A stretch of 64,000 nt of DNA. Source: Polynucleobacter sp. MG-5-Ahmo-C2 (GTDB taxonomy: Bacteria; Pseudomonadota; Gammaproteobacteria; Burkholderiales; Burkholderiaceae). Position 1 is the stretch's first letter. Every line of letters begins with the position of its first letter. A program made the translations under genes and the position numbers. This document shows positions 50,173-59,249 of the stretch, in pieces. The DNA is taken from assembly GCF_018687735.1 (NCBI RefSeq), contig NZ_CP061304.1, positions 1,178,001-1,242,000 on the forward strand, written 5' to 3'. Below the pieces are notes generated by a model. The model was not told the DNA's origin. It saw only the letters and a list, made by a program, of their open reading frames with translations, and ran no database searches.

Positions 50173-50925
50173 TTAAGCTTTGGCGGCAATGAGATTCAAA
50201 ATCTCAGCAGCAGCCGCAAGGCCACAGGCTGCGGTCACCATGACGGTGGATCCGTAGCCAGAGCAAGCTAAGCCACCATTGGCCGCGCCGGCCCTGGGCT
50301 CATGAGAGTAAATAGCGCGGATACCAATTTTTTTCTTCAGGTTTCTTGAAAAACCATGATCTTGTCTGAGTCCTTGGCGCACCTTTGCCAATAATGCATC
50401 CTGCTCAGTTCGAGAGAGATCATCACAACGCACCGAAGTTGGATCGGACTTACCACCAGCGGCACCACACATCACTAGCGCACGATGATGAGCGGTTGCC
50501 CATACTGATAAAGCAATTTTCGTTTGAACAGAATCTGTGGCATCCAAAACCAAAGCATCACGCGGTATGAGTACATCTAAATTTTCTGGTGTTAGAAACT
50601 CATCGCAGGGTGTCAAGTGGATCTCGGGATTAATTTGCAAAATGCGCTGAGTCATTGCCTCTACTTTGGCTTTGCCATACTGGCCTTCTAAGGCATGCAA
50701 TTGACGATTGGTATTACTCTCTGCAATGTGATCAAAGTCAACTAAGACTAGGTGCCCAATTCCAGTTCGAGCTAATGCTTCTGCCGCCCAAGAACCGACT
50801 CCACCTAAACCAGCTACCACCACCGTCGCATTGTGAAAGCGCTCGCGCAGCTCAGGACCATAGAGTCTAGAGACCCCGCCAAAACGACGATCTTCGATAT
50901 TTGTTTCTTTCTTGTCTTCTGCCAT
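50173..50925 (-). CDS. tcdA: tRNA threonylcarbamoyladenosine dehydratase TcdA
   Basis: A 250-residue E1-like enzyme that cyclises t6A37 to ct6A in tRNAs using ATP. The nucleotide motif AGLGGVGSWAAEALARTGIG is near residues 37-56, SNTNRQLHAL follows, and the family-specific DPTSVRCDDLSRTEQDALL and YSHEPR segments separate TcdA from ThiF and MoeB. TATAAA lies exactly six bases before the ATG. The divergent pdxH ATG is only 20 bases away. Confidence 0.94.
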   Translation of the reverse strand: MAEDKKETNIEDRRFGGVSRLYGPELRERFHNATVVVAGLGGVGSWAAEALARTGIGHLVLVDFDHIAESNTNRQLHALEGQYGKAKVEAMTQRILQINPEIHLTPCDEFLTPENLDVLIPRDALVLDATDSVQTKIALSVWATAHHRALVMCGAAGGKSDPTSVRCDDLSRTEQDALLAKVRQGLRQDHGFSRNLKKKIGIRAIYSHEPRAGAANGGLACSGYGSTVMVTAACGLAAAAEILNLIAAKA

Positions 50926-50931
50926 GGCTTC

Positions 50932-50939
50932 TTTATACT
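50932..50939. promoter_or_regulatory. Overlapping bidirectional -10 elements for tcdA and pdxH
   Basis: On the plus strand TATACT (50934-50939) is six bases before the pdxH ATG. On the minus strand TATAAA (50937-50932) is six bases before the tcdA ATG. The two hexamers share four base pairs. For pdxH a TTGTCT -35 box with a 16-base spacer is visible at 50912-50917. Confidence 0.6.
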
Positions 50940-50945
50940 GAATAA

Positions 50946-51581
50946 ATGGACTCTATTGCCCAACTTCGCAAAAACTACACCTTTGGCCAGCTATCGGAAA
51001 CCGATGTTCCAAGCAATCCATTTCCTCTTTTTCAGCTTTGGTTTGACCAAGCCGTAAGAGCAGAGTGTCCTGAACCTAATTCCATGACCTTGGCTACCGC
51101 CGATCAAGCAGGAAACCCATCAGCTCGTATTGTCTTACTAAAAGGTGCCGACCAAAAGGGCTTCACCTTTTTCACCAACTATGAAAGCCAAAAAGGTAAA
51201 GATTTAGCGGCCCGTCCGCAAGCCGCCCTACTTTTTCATTGGCACGAGCTAGAGCGTCAAATCCGCATTCAAGGAGCGGTGGAGCGGGTGAGCGCCGCTG
51301 AAAGCGATGAATACTTTCATTCTCGCCCTCCCGCATCGCGAATTGGCGCCTGGGCTTCACCGCAAAGCGCAGCCATCCCCAATCGTGAATTTTTAGAAGA
51401 AGCTGAAAAACGCTTTAAAGCAGAGTTTGGGGATGCGCCGCCGCGCCCTGATCATTGGGGTGGTTATCGCTTACAACCAACTGAAATTGAATTTTGGCAG
51501 GGCCGCCCTTCCAGGCTGCATGATCGTATCTACTACAAGCTAGATGGGTCAACTTGGCAGGTAAACCGCCTAGCTCCCTAA
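50946..51581 (+). CDS. pdxH: Pyridoxamine 5'-phosphate oxidase
   Basis: A 211-residue FMN enzyme that forms pyridoxal phosphate. [20 protein letters not shown] is the FMN-binding segment, [16 protein letters not shown] follows, and the C-terminal [15 protein letters not shown] is the family signature. Length is typical. The transcript is predicted to start at the ATG. Its end overlaps the convergent msrA by four bases. Confidence 0.97.
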   Translation: MDSIAQLRKNYTFGQLSETDVPSNPFPLFQLWFDQAVRAECPEPNSMTLATADQAGNPSARIVLLKGADQKGFTFFTNYESQKGKDLAARPQAALLFHWHELERQIRIQGAVERVSAAESDEYFHSRPPASRIGAWASPQSAAIPNREFLEEAEKRFKAEFGDAPPRPDHWGGYRLQPTEIEFWQGRPSRLHDRIYYKLDGSTWQVNRLAP

Positions 51582-52150
51582 GAGTATTGGGGCGCTATCA
51601 GCGCTTTAAATTTCGCCCTGAACTTTGCCAACTTCGGTGCAACCACTGCCATGCAGTAGCCTTGATTTGGGTGTTGCACAAAGTAATTCTGGTGATAGTC
51701 TTCAGCAGGAAAGATGGTTGGCGCCGCATCAATCTGCGTTACCACGGGTCTAGAATAGATTTTTGAATCATCAAGCTCCTTCACCACTTCATGCGCAACT
51801 TTAGATTGTTCATCGCTGTGCGTAAAGATCACCGAACGATATTGCGTACCGTGATCATTGCCTTGATAGTTCAAGGTGGTGGGATCATGAATCACAAAGA
51901 AGATCTCCAACAAATCCCTAAATGAGACGATCTCCGGATCAAACATCATGTCTACAATTTCTGCATGTCCAGTAACCCCTGTGCAAACTGCTTCATAAGT
52001 GGGGTTAGGTCTAGCGCCTCCAGCGTATCCGGAAACAACTGATTTGACCCCTGAAATTTGCTGGTAAACAGCCTCTAGGCACCAAAAACAGCCGCCACCT
52101 AAGGTGGCACGCTCTAGAGTAGGCTGGTTTTTATCTAAGCTTTGGTTCAT
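51578..52150 (-). CDS. msrA: Peptide methionine-S-sulfoxide reductase MsrA
   Basis: A 190-residue repair enzyme for oxidised methionine. The catalytic motif is [13 protein letters not shown] near residues 19-31. [18 protein letters not shown] and [18 protein letters not shown] are the other family blocks. It converges on pdxH with a four-base overlap. AGGA lies before the ATG. Confidence 0.96.
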   Translation of the reverse strand: MNQSLDKNQPTLERATLGGGCFWCLEAVYQQISGVKSVVSGYAGGARPNPTYEAVCTGVTGHAEIVDMMFDPEIVSFRDLLEIFFVIHDPTTLNYQGNDHGTQYRSVIFTHSDEQSKVAHEVVKELDDSKIYSRPVVTQIDAAPTIFPAEDYHQNYFVQHPNQGYCMAVVAPKLAKFRAKFKALIAPQYS

Positions 52151-52199
52151 GGCTTTATCCTAATGCCTTATTTCAATATCTGCCAACTATTAATCGCCT

Positions 52200-53597
52200 A
52201 TGAATCGCTTCACCATACAACTCGATGAAATTAAAGCGGCCTATGCTGCAGAACCAAACCCCAGTCTTGAAGTCAGACTGGAGCGCATTGTTCGCATCGA
52301 AAAGATGCTTCGGGCCAATGAAGAAAAAATCTGCAAAGCACTCATCGCAGACTTTGGCATCCGTCACCCCATTGAAACCCAGCTCGCCGAGCTTCAGATG
52401 GTGTATCAGGCTTGTAAGTACGCCCGCAAACATCTCAAAGAGTGGATGAAACCCGTGCAAGTGGAAGTGCCTTTGTATTTGAGCTCCTCAGAAGCCTGGA
52501 TTCAAAGTCAATCCATTGGTGTTGTTGGCATCATCAGCCCCTGGAATTACCCAATTCAATTGGCGCTCGTTCCTGCAATAGCTGCACTTGCCGCTGGTAA
52601 CCGAGTTTGGCTCAAACCTTCTGATCGCAGTTCTCGTACTTCTGGATTTTTAGCGAGCTTAATTCAAGAGTATTTTCACCCTAGTGAGTTTTGTGTCACT
52701 ACTGGTGGCATTGAAGTAGCAGAACAATTTGCTGCACTTGCATTTAACCATCTCTCATTCACTGGCTCAGAAGCTATTGGTAAAAAAGTAATGCGCGCTG
52801 CTGCTGAAAACCTGACTCCAGTAACCCTAGAGCTTGGCGGCAAAACACCAGCCATCATTGATTCCACCGCCAAACTCCAAGAGGCGGCTGCTTCTATTGT
52901 CTATGGAAAATTACTGAATAGCGGTCAAACGTGCATTGCTCCAGATTACGTATTGATTGAACAAAACATTCAAGCTACTTTTATTCAAGAACTGCAAACT
53001 GCAGCACAATCCCAATTTAGCAATCCCGAAGAATTGACTGGTCCGATTGATGATGACCAGTTGCAGCACTGGCAACACTTAGTTAGTGATGCCGTTGATC
53101 GTGGGGCAAAAGCAATTCCATTGCTCAGCAATCCTGCAGTAGGTGCACGCAGATTTGAGCCTGTAGTACTGATTGACGTCTCACCCCAAGCCCGCGTCCT
53201 GCATGAAGAAATCTTTGGGCCAATACTTCCCATAGTGATCGTTACCGATACTGCTGCAGCAATTGCCTATGTCAACAGTAGACCCAATCCTTTAGCGCTT
53301 TACTGGTTTGGTAAAAGCAAAAAGAATATGCAGCGGGTTTTAGAAGAAACTCGCTCTGGTGGCGTCACTATCAATGACACGCTATTGCATGCAGTAGTCG
53401 AGTCATTACCATTCGGCGGAATTGGCGCAAGTGGTATGGGCGCATGCAAAGGTAAAGCTGGCTTTGACGCTTTTAGCCATGCAAAGCCTATTCTGGAAGT
53501 GCGTGGCTTATTAGGCACAAGTCTTTTTAAAGGCACGCAAGCTGCACACCCGCCCTACGACAAGAAGACAGAGCGTCTTATTCGTCATCTAAAGTAA
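52200..53597 (+). CDS. Aldehyde dehydrogenase, class 3 / coniferyl aldehyde dehydrogenase-like
   Basis: A 465-residue NAD(P)-dependent enzyme. IISPWNYPIQLAL is the cofactor-binding start, LELGGKTPAIID holds the general-base Glu, and NSGQTCIAPDYVL holds the nucleophilic Cys. PFGGIGASGMGACKGKAGFDAFSH is the class 3 C-terminal block. Length and order match coniferyl aldehyde or fatty aldehyde dehydrogenases; the substrate is uncertain. TATTAA lies six bases before the ATG, a weaker version of the leaderless layout found elsewhere. Confidence 0.87.
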   Translation: MNRFTIQLDEIKAAYAAEPNPSLEVRLERIVRIEKMLRANEEKICKALIADFGIRHPIETQLAELQMVYQACKYARKHLKEWMKPVQVEVPLYLSSSEAWIQSQSIGVVGIISPWNYPIQLALVPAIAALAAGNRVWLKPSDRSSRTSGFLASLIQEYFHPSEFCVTTGGIEVAEQFAALAFNHLSFTGSEAIGKKVMRAAAENLTPVTLELGGKTPAIIDSTAKLQEAAASIVYGKLLNSGQTCIAPDYVLIEQNIQATFIQELQTAAQSQFSNPEELTGPIDDDQLQHWQHLVSDAVDRGAKAIPLLSNPAVGARRFEPVVLIDVSPQARVLHEEIFGPILPIVIVTDTAAAIAYVNSRPNPLALYWFGKSKKNMQRVLEETRSGGVTINDTLLHAVVESLPFGGIGASGMGACKGKAGFDAFSHAKPILEVRGLLGTSLFKGTQAAHPPYDKKTERLIRHLK

Positions 53598-53748
53598 TTA
53601 ATTCGGGAAAACCCTTGTAATCACCCTCTCAAACTGCCATAATAAGAGGCTTTTTAAAGCAATTTGATTCATCGCCCCCCAGCTATATTTCAGCGTTCCG
53701 TTTAGAAGTTATAAACACCGAAGTCAAAAAACGCGCTGCCGCCTGTCT

Positions 53749-53825
53749 GATGGTCGATGCCTTTGACCATCGCACCCTACAAAACCATGGGTGCAACATA
53801 CGGAGACATCCCTTAAAGGGGATGT
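53749..53825 (+). promoter_or_regulatory. Structured 5' leader of the RNA helicase gene: three tandem hairpins
   Basis: Three stems stand in a row: GATGGTC/GACCATC (53749-53771), GCACCC/GGGTGC (53772-53794) and ACATCCC/GGGATGT (53806-53825). The likely Shine-Dalgarno sequence AAGGGG (53816-53821) lies inside the third hairpin, so its unfolding should control translation from the ATG at 53834. Confidence 0.55.
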
Positions 53826-53833
53826 GTAATAGC

Positions 53834-55372
53834 ATGACTTTTTCTAAAGAAACTAAACACGAGTCACATGACTCAAAGCACGCTGGAACTGAGTTCCAGT
53901 CTTTTGCCTTAGCGGCATCACTCCTTAAAAACGTTGCTGAACTGGGTTATACCCAAGCTACTGCTGTACAAGCTCAGGTTATTCCTGCAGCCTTGGCTGG
54001 TGGTGACTTATTAGTCAGTAGCCAAACTGGTAGCGGTAAAACTGCAGCCTTTTTATTACCTTTAATCAATCAACTCATTGAAGACAACCCGAATAACTCA
54101 CCTGTACCAGGTCGCGCGCAACCTAAAGTGTTAGTGCTCTGCCCTACTCGTGAGTTAGCTCAACAGGTTGCCGCTGATGCAGTGAACCTAGTTCGCGGCA
54201 TGAAAGGCATCCGTATTGCAACTGTCATGGGTGGCATGCCTTACGGCAAGCAAATCCAAGCCCTGAAGGGTGCATTGCTAGTAGTCGCAACTCCAGGCCG
54301 TTTACTCGATCTATGCGACAGCAAAGCAATTCGTCTAGATGATGTAAAACAACTCGTTATTGACGAAGCCGATCGCATGTTAGACATGGGATTTGCGGAT
54401 GATCTCGAGGCAATTGATAAACGTTGTGCAGGCCGTAACCAAACCTTGATGTTCTCTGCAACCTTTGCACCAAAGATTATGTCTTTGGCAAATGAATTGA
54501 CTACAGATCCCAAGCGCATTGAACTTGCTCACGCAGGTGAAAAGCATGCCAACATCGAACAGAAGTTACATTGGGCTGACAGCATGTCACATAAGCACAA
54601 GTTACTTGAGCACATTTTGGCTGATGCCACTTTGGATCAGGCAGTTGTGTTTGCTAGCACTCAGGTTGAAAGCGAAAAAATCGCCGATACCTTGCGTGCT
54701 AATGGCTACGAAGCTAGCGCCCTTCACGGTGCAATGCCTCAAGCTGTGCGTATGCGTCGCCTAGAGTCTTTACGTAAAGGCCACACCAAGATTTTGGTTG
54801 CAACGGACGTAGCGGCTCGCGGTATTGATGTGCCACGTATCAGTCACGTCATTAACTTCGGCCTACCAATGAAACCAGAAGACTATACGCACCGTATCGG
54901 CCGTACTGGTCGCGCTGGTCGCAATGGCGTAGCCATCACCTTGGTTGAACATCGCGATCGCGCCAAGATCCGCAATATCGAGCGCTTTACACAGCAAGAT
55001 ATCGTGGCATCAGTCATTGCTGGTCTCGAGCCGCAAGCCAAGCCTAGCTTTGGTGGTGGCGGTGGTGGCAATCGTTCTGGTGGTGGTCGCTCAGGCGGCG
55101 GTGGTGGCAATCGTTCTGGTGGTGGCGGTGGTCGCTATGGTTCAGGCGCACGTTCTGAATCTCGTTCTGGTGGTGGTGGCTCTGGTGGTGGTAATCGTTC
55201 GGGCAATCATTTCGAGGCGCGTTCGACTGGCTCTACTGACTCACGTCCAGCTCGCTCTGCTGATTCACGCCCTGCGCGTTCTGCGGACTCACGTCCAGCA
55301 CGCCCAGCGGGTGGCCCGCGTTTTGCCAAACCAAAGTCTGGCGGTCAACGTCGGAACTTTAGCGGTAGCTAA
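53834..55372 (+). CDS. rhlE: DEAD-box RNA helicase, RhlE type, with RGG-rich tail
   Basis: A helicase of about 512 residues. The Q motif and motif I (SSQTGSGKTAAFLLP), motif II VIDEADRMLD, motif III SAT and motif VI HRIGRTGRAGR are all present. The C-terminus from about residue 400 is Gly/Arg/Ser-rich (GGGGGNRSGGG repeats), then SRPARSAD repeats three times, an RNA-binding disordered tail. The open frame reaches 53750, but that part covers the leader hairpins and is not helicase-like; the ATG at 53834 gives the normal start. Family members assist RNA remodelling in the cold and ribosome assembly. Confidence 0.93.
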   Translation: MTFSKETKHESHDSKHAGTEFQSFALAASLLKNVAELGYTQATAVQAQVIPAALAGGDLLVSSQTGSGKTAAFLLPLINQLIEDNPNNSPVPGRAQPKVLVLCPTRELAQQVAADAVNLVRGMKGIRIATVMGGMPYGKQIQALKGALLVVATPGRLLDLCDSKAIRLDDVKQLVIDEADRMLDMGFADDLEAIDKRCAGRNQTLMFSATFAPKIMSLANELTTDPKRIELAHAGEKHANIEQKLHWADSMSHKHKLLEHILADATLDQAVVFASTQVESEKIADTLRANGYEASALHGAMPQAVRMRRLESLRKGHTKILVATDVAARGIDVPRISHVINFGLPMKPEDYTHRIGRTGRAGRNGVAITLVEHRDRAKIRNIERFTQQDIVASVIAGLEPQAKPSFGGGGGGNRSGGGRSGGGGGNRSGGGGGRYGSGARSESRSGGGGSGGGNRSGNHFEARSTGSTDSRPARSADSRPARSADSRPARPAGGPRFAKPKSGGQRRNFSGS

Positions 55373-55374
55373 AA

Positions 55375-55938
55375 ATGATTCACCGTAATCGTCTCCGTTC
55401 TGCATGGAATCGAGTCGGTTCCGGTGAAATTCATCGGGCGCCACGGAAGTGGCAACCATGGCTTAGTGACACTGGGTCTCTCACCCAAAAACTTGAGAAA
55501 GTAATTGGTCAAAAACTAGAAGTACAGATTTTGCGAGATTGCCCTCAATCACTCAATAGCGACGAAAGTCGCTATTTCCATTTCAAGCTAAGACGTTGCA
55601 GAGTACGCGAAGTACTTTTGTGCGCAAATAATGTTCCCTTAGTAATGGCGCGTAGCGTTATACCGACCCTTAGCTCTAGCGGTAGCAATCATGCTGTTCT
55701 ACGGCTGGGAACAAAGCCTCTTGGGGCTGTACTCTTTGCCAAAACACGCAAGCATTCCAAAGTAAAACCGCCGCGAGATATTGCGCGTTTAGATAAAAGT
55801 AGTGATTTGTGGAAACGATGTTCCAGGAATTACCCTGAATTAAGCTCACCCCTATGGGCTCGTCGCACCCTCTATCAATTAAAGGGTCATCCAGTCCTGG
55901 TGAATGAAATTTTCTTGCCAGCTTTACTAAGCTTTTAA
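55375..55938 (+). CDS. ubiC: Chorismate--pyruvate lyase UbiC
   Basis: A 187-residue enzyme that forms 4-hydroxybenzoate from chorismate, the first step of ubiquinone synthesis. The N-terminal RKWQPWLSDTGSLTQKLE, the middle VPLVMARSVIP and the C-terminal SPLWARRTLYQLKGHPVLV, with the product-binding Glu in NEIFLP, mark the family. It follows the helicase by two bases and is probably co-transcribed. It converges on hemD across a perfect 20-base palindrome. Confidence 0.9.
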   Translation: MIHRNRLRSAWNRVGSGEIHRAPRKWQPWLSDTGSLTQKLEKVIGQKLEVQILRDCPQSLNSDESRYFHFKLRRCRVREVLLCANNVPLVMARSVIPTLSSSGSNHAVLRLGTKPLGAVLFAKTRKHSKVKPPRDIARLDKSSDLWKRCSRNYPELSSPLWARRTLYQLKGHPVLVNEIFLPALLSF

Positions 55939-55946
55939 AAGCTTAG
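55927..55946. terminator. 20-bp perfect palindrome spanning the ubiC and hemD stop codons
   Basis: CTAAGCTTTTAAAAGCTTAG reads the same on both strands and contains both stop codons. As RNA it folds to a short hairpin from either direction; being A/U-rich it would be a weak terminator. Confidence 0.45.
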
Positions 55947-56767
55947 AGTGTTAGCCAGGCTAGGCTCGCTTTAATGAGAGCCTCATCACCAGGCTCAGTC
56001 GTAAACACTTCACCAAATCCAATCATCTCGGCTGTATCGGCAATGTTGTGATGTGGACATAAGGCGCTTGCACGTTGCAGGCTTTGAGGAAATTGATCTT
56101 TACCCACTTGACCTAGATAACGCACAGCCTCAGATGAGGTGAGTAACCAAAGGGATTTTGAAAAATCTATCTCATGAATTGCATCCCAAGCAGGACTATC
56201 AAGATCTAAAGGTACACGAGTGTAAGTAGAAATTGCCTCTACCTTAGCCCCCGCTTTTACTAAGGTATCAGCTAGCCATTCTCGGCCGCCCTCGCCCTTA
56301 AAGATAACGATCTTTTTGACTGTCCAATCCCACTTAAGAGCCTGGAGCTCTTGCCATAAACCTTCTGAATCCCATTGCTCATTGTTCTCGGGAATCAATA
56401 TCGGGGTAGGAGTCTTTTCTTGGCCAATGCCATGGTTTTCTAATGCAAACCGACTGCTTCCACCCATCACCCCAATTGGAATAATCTTTTTAGAAAATGC
56501 TTGCCAATCGCGCTCTAGTAAACGCATCACGCATTCAATTGCATTGGGGCTAACGAAGATTGCAAGATCTGCATCTTTTAAAGCGGTGGCAATGTGATCA
56601 GCTAAATGATCATCCGTCTTGGGGACGATCGTCAGCAAAGGGAGTGAAATAATCTCAGGTAGGCTACGCTTAGCAACCCCACTCTTTTCGATGCTATTGG
56701 TCAGCAACTCAATGAGTTGACGAGCTTGGCCACTAGGCCTAGTGACGACGATGGTTTTCGTACTCAT
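55943..56767 (-). CDS. hemD: Uroporphyrinogen-III synthase
   Basis: A 274-residue enzyme that closes hydroxymethylbilane to uroporphyrinogen III. The family is poorly conserved; TRPSGQARQLIELL near the start, AIFVSPNAIECVM near 90 and LLTSSEAVRYLGQ near 215 are the recognisable blocks. It lies 13 bases downstream of hemC, its partner in the pathway. Confidence 0.9.
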   Translation of the reverse strand: MSTKTIVVTRPSGQARQLIELLTNSIEKSGVAKRSLPEIISLPLLTIVPKTDDHLADHIATALKDADLAIFVSPNAIECVMRLLERDWQAFSKKIIPIGVMGGSSRFALENHGIGQEKTPTPILIPENNEQWDSEGLWQELQALKWDWTVKKIVIFKGEGGREWLADTLVKAGAKVEAISTYTRVPLDLDSPAWDAIHEIDFSKSLWLLTSSEAVRYLGQVGKDQFPQSLQRASALCPHHNIADTAEMIGFGEVFTTEPGDEALIKASLAWLTL

Positions 56768-56780
56768 CGCTACTGTTTTT

Positions 56781-57746
56781 TTATTTGGAAATCTTAGGAA
56801 TTAGATCTGCAGCGCCCTGGGCTAGTAAGTCTTGGGCGACAGCAAGGCCCAAGGCTTCTGCATCTTCAATCGATTGCACTGCTGCTTTGCCATTGGCCAA
56901 ACAAATCGCTTTGCCATCAACACTTGCAACAAATGAATGGATTTGCATTTGGCCTGCGCCCCATACTGCATGGGCCGCCAAGGGTACTTCACAAGAACCC
57001 CCAAGTTGACGAGACACCATACGCTCAGCGGAAACTGCATACCAAGTTGCCAGGTCATTGAGGGGGGCCAGCCATTGTTTGATATTCGGGTGCTTGCTCA
57101 AAGTCTCAATACCTAAGGCTCCTTGACCAGCAGCTGGTGTGTATGGGTCATAAGGAAGGTAGGTACGAATACGACTTTCTAAACCTAAACGCCTCAAACC
57201 TGCAGCAGCCAAAATAATTGCCTGATACTCACCGCGATCTAACTTAGCCATGCGCGTATCTAAATTGCCACGCAAGGGATGAATTTCTAGATGAGGAAAT
57301 TTTGCTCGCAGCACTGACTCCCGACGTAAACTGGAAGTACCCACAATCGTATCCTTGGGTAAATCTTCAAGGCTTGCAAAATCATTTGAGACAAATGCAT
57401 CACGCGCATCTTCTCTTGCCATAACGCAAGCAAGATCAAATCCCTCCGGCATAACCATGGGCATATCTTTTAGGGAATGAACCGCCAAATCAGCGCGCCC
57501 ATCCTCAAGAGCAGTTTCGAGCTCTTTCACAAAAAGACCCTTGCCACCCACTTTAGAGAGGGCTTTATCCAAAATCTGGTCCCCGCGGGTAGTCATTCCC
57601 AAAATCTGGACATCACAGTCTGGATAGAGCTTTTTTAGGCAATCTTGGACGTGTTCAGCCTGCCACATGGCTAGACGACTTTCACGGGAGGCAATTACTA
57701 GGCGCTGAGGGGCTGATAGGGAGGAAGAATTCAGGGTTTGGGACAT
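56781..57746 (-). CDS. hemC: Hydroxymethylbilane synthase (porphobilinogen deaminase)
   Basis: A protein of about 321 residues that links four porphobilinogens into hydroxymethylbilane. [19 protein letters not shown] opens the enzyme, [14 protein letters not shown] holds the catalytic Asp region, and [12 protein letters not shown] carries the cysteine that binds the dipyrromethane cofactor. The frame extends to 57821, across the argH start, so I take the ATG at 57746 (MSQTLNSSS). TATTTT lies seven bases before it. Confidence 0.95.
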   Translation of the reverse strand: MSQTLNSSSLSAPQRLVIASRESRLAMWQAEHVQDCLKKLYPDCDVQILGMTTRGDQILDKALSKVGGKGLFVKELETALEDGRADLAVHSLKDMPMVMPEGFDLACVMAREDARDAFVSNDFASLEDLPKDTIVGTSSLRRESVLRAKFPHLEIHPLRGNLDTRMAKLDRGEYQAIILAAAGLRRLGLESRIRTYLPYDPYTPAAGQGALGIETLSKHPNIKQWLAPLNDLATWYAVSAERMVSRQLGGSCEVPLAAHAVWGAGQMQIHSFVASVDGKAICLANGKAAVQSIEDAEALGLAVAQDLLAQGAADLIPKISK

Positions 57747-57777
57747 AACATTTAAAATAAGCAAAGACCTACACCAA

Positions 57778-57783
57778 TATACT
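57778..57783 (+). promoter_or_regulatory. -10 element of argH, leaderless arrangement
   Basis: TATACT, then six bases (GTGTTT), then ATG at 57790. Five of six consensus matches; no Shine-Dalgarno sequence. Confidence 0.55.
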
Positions 57784-57789
57784 GTGTTT

Positions 57790-59208
57790 ATGAGCTCATC
57801 TAAAAATTCCTTAGCCAACAAAGCCCAAGCTTGGTCGGCCCGTTTTGACGAACCGGTTAACGAGCTTGTCCAGCGTTATACGGCCTCCATCGGCTTTGAT
57901 CAGCGTTTTGCAATGGTCGATATTGCAGGCTCCCTGGCACACGCCCAAATGTTGGCCTCCCAAAAGATCATCAGCAGTCAAGATTTGGCTGATATTCAAA
58001 ATGGCATGGCGCAAATTAAGAGCGAGATCGAGGCTGGCCAATTTCATTGGCAATTGGCCTTAGAGGATGTTCACCTCAATATTGAAGCACGCCTGACTGA
58101 ATTGGTTGGCGATGCGGGAAAGCGTTTACATACTGGTCGCTCACGTAACGACCAGGTGGCAACAGATTTGCGTTTGTGGTTACGCGCCAGCGTCGATGAA
58201 ATTGCTGCCACCCTCAAAACTTTACGAACTGCACTATTGGATCTGGCAGAAAAACATGCTGGCACGATCATGCCTGGTCACACGCATTTGCAAGTTGCAC
58301 AACCAATTACCTTTGGTCATCACTTAATGGCCTATTACGAAATGTTTAGTCGCGATGCCAGCCGCTTGACTGATTTGCGTGCACGTTTTAATCGTCTACC
58401 ATTAGGTGCTGCCGCCTTAGCTGGCACCACCTACCCAATTGATCGGGAGCAGGTTGCCAAGATCCTGGGCTTTGATGGTATTTGCAATAACTCATTGGAT
58501 GCTGTGTCAGATCGTGACTTTGCCATTGAGTTTTGCGCTTTTGCGTCCATCCTGATGATGCATGTATCACGCCTTTCAGAAGAGCTCGTACTTTGGCTCA
58601 GTCCACGCTTTGGCTTTATTGATTTACCAGATCGCTTCTGTACTGGCAGCTCCATCATGCCGCAAAAGAAGAACCCTGATGTCCCTGAATTGGCGCGGGG
58701 CAAGACTGGTCGTGTTTATGGCGACCTCATCTCATTGTTAACGCTGATGAAGAGTCAGCCCCTCGCCTACAACAAGGATAACCAAGAAGATAAAGAACCT
58801 CTATTCGATGCGGTGGACACAGTGCAAGATACGCTGCGTATTTTTGCCGATATGGTTCCTCACATCGAAGTGAAGGCTGACGTAATGAAAGCTGCTGCTG
58901 AAGAGGGTTTTGCCACAGCAACTGACTTAGCCGACTACCTTGTTAAAAAAGGCCTCGCTTTCCGTGATGCCCATGAGGCTGTTGCTCACGCCGTTAAAGC
59001 GTGCGTCGGCAGAAACTGCATGCTCACTGACTTAAGCCTCTCAGAATTACGCTTTGCCTGTGGCCTAGACACGCGCCCTGAACTTATTGGAGATGATGTC
59101 TTTGTTTTGCTGACAGTGGATGGCTCGGTACAGTCCCGCCAGCACGCTGGAGGGACATCGCCCTCTCAAGTGCTTGCCGCAATCAAACAAGGCCGCGCAG
59201 ATCTTTAG
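57790..59208 (+). CDS. argH: Argininosuccinate lyase
   Basis: A 472-residue enzyme releasing arginine and fumarate in the last step of arginine synthesis. [20 protein letters not shown] opens it, [30 protein letters not shown] surrounds the substrate site (GRSRND), and [12 protein letters not shown] is the superfamily signature with the catalytic Ser loop. A GTG at 57784 is in frame but lies between the -10 box and the predicted transcription start, so the ATG at 57790 is preferred. Arginine is also a substrate for cyanophycin synthesis. Confidence 0.96.
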   Translation: MSSSKNSLANKAQAWSARFDEPVNELVQRYTASIGFDQRFAMVDIAGSLAHAQMLASQKIISSQDLADIQNGMAQIKSEIEAGQFHWQLALEDVHLNIEARLTELVGDAGKRLHTGRSRNDQVATDLRLWLRASVDEIAATLKTLRTALLDLAEKHAGTIMPGHTHLQVAQPITFGHHLMAYYEMFSRDASRLTDLRARFNRLPLGAAALAGTTYPIDREQVAKILGFDGICNNSLDAVSDRDFAIEFCAFASILMMHVSRLSEELVLWLSPRFGFIDLPDRFCTGSSIMPQKKNPDVPELARGKTGRVYGDLISLLTLMKSQPLAYNKDNQEDKEPLFDAVDTVQDTLRIFADMVPHIEVKADVMKAAAEEGFATATDLADYLVKKGLAFRDAHEAVAHAVKACVGRNCMLTDLSLSELRFACGLDTRPELIGDDVFVLLTVDGSVQSRQHAGGTSPSQVLAAIKQGRADL

Positions 59209-59249
59209 GTCACCTGCGCGCCTGCTCCTAGCAAGATATAGCCTCTTGA

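Noticed and set aside
53750..53833. 28-residue N-terminal extension of the RNA helicase
   Set aside because: It is encoded by the three leader hairpins, has no helicase similarity, and its start lies inside the first stem.
55063..55310. Short-period repeats that could be a CRISPR or satellite array
   Set aside because: They are in-frame codon repeats of the RGG and SRPARSAD protein segments, with no spacer structure.
54883..55388. Other long frames over the Gly-rich tail of the helicase
   Set aside because: They arise from the repetitive GGT/GGC codons in other frames and have no independent start signals.
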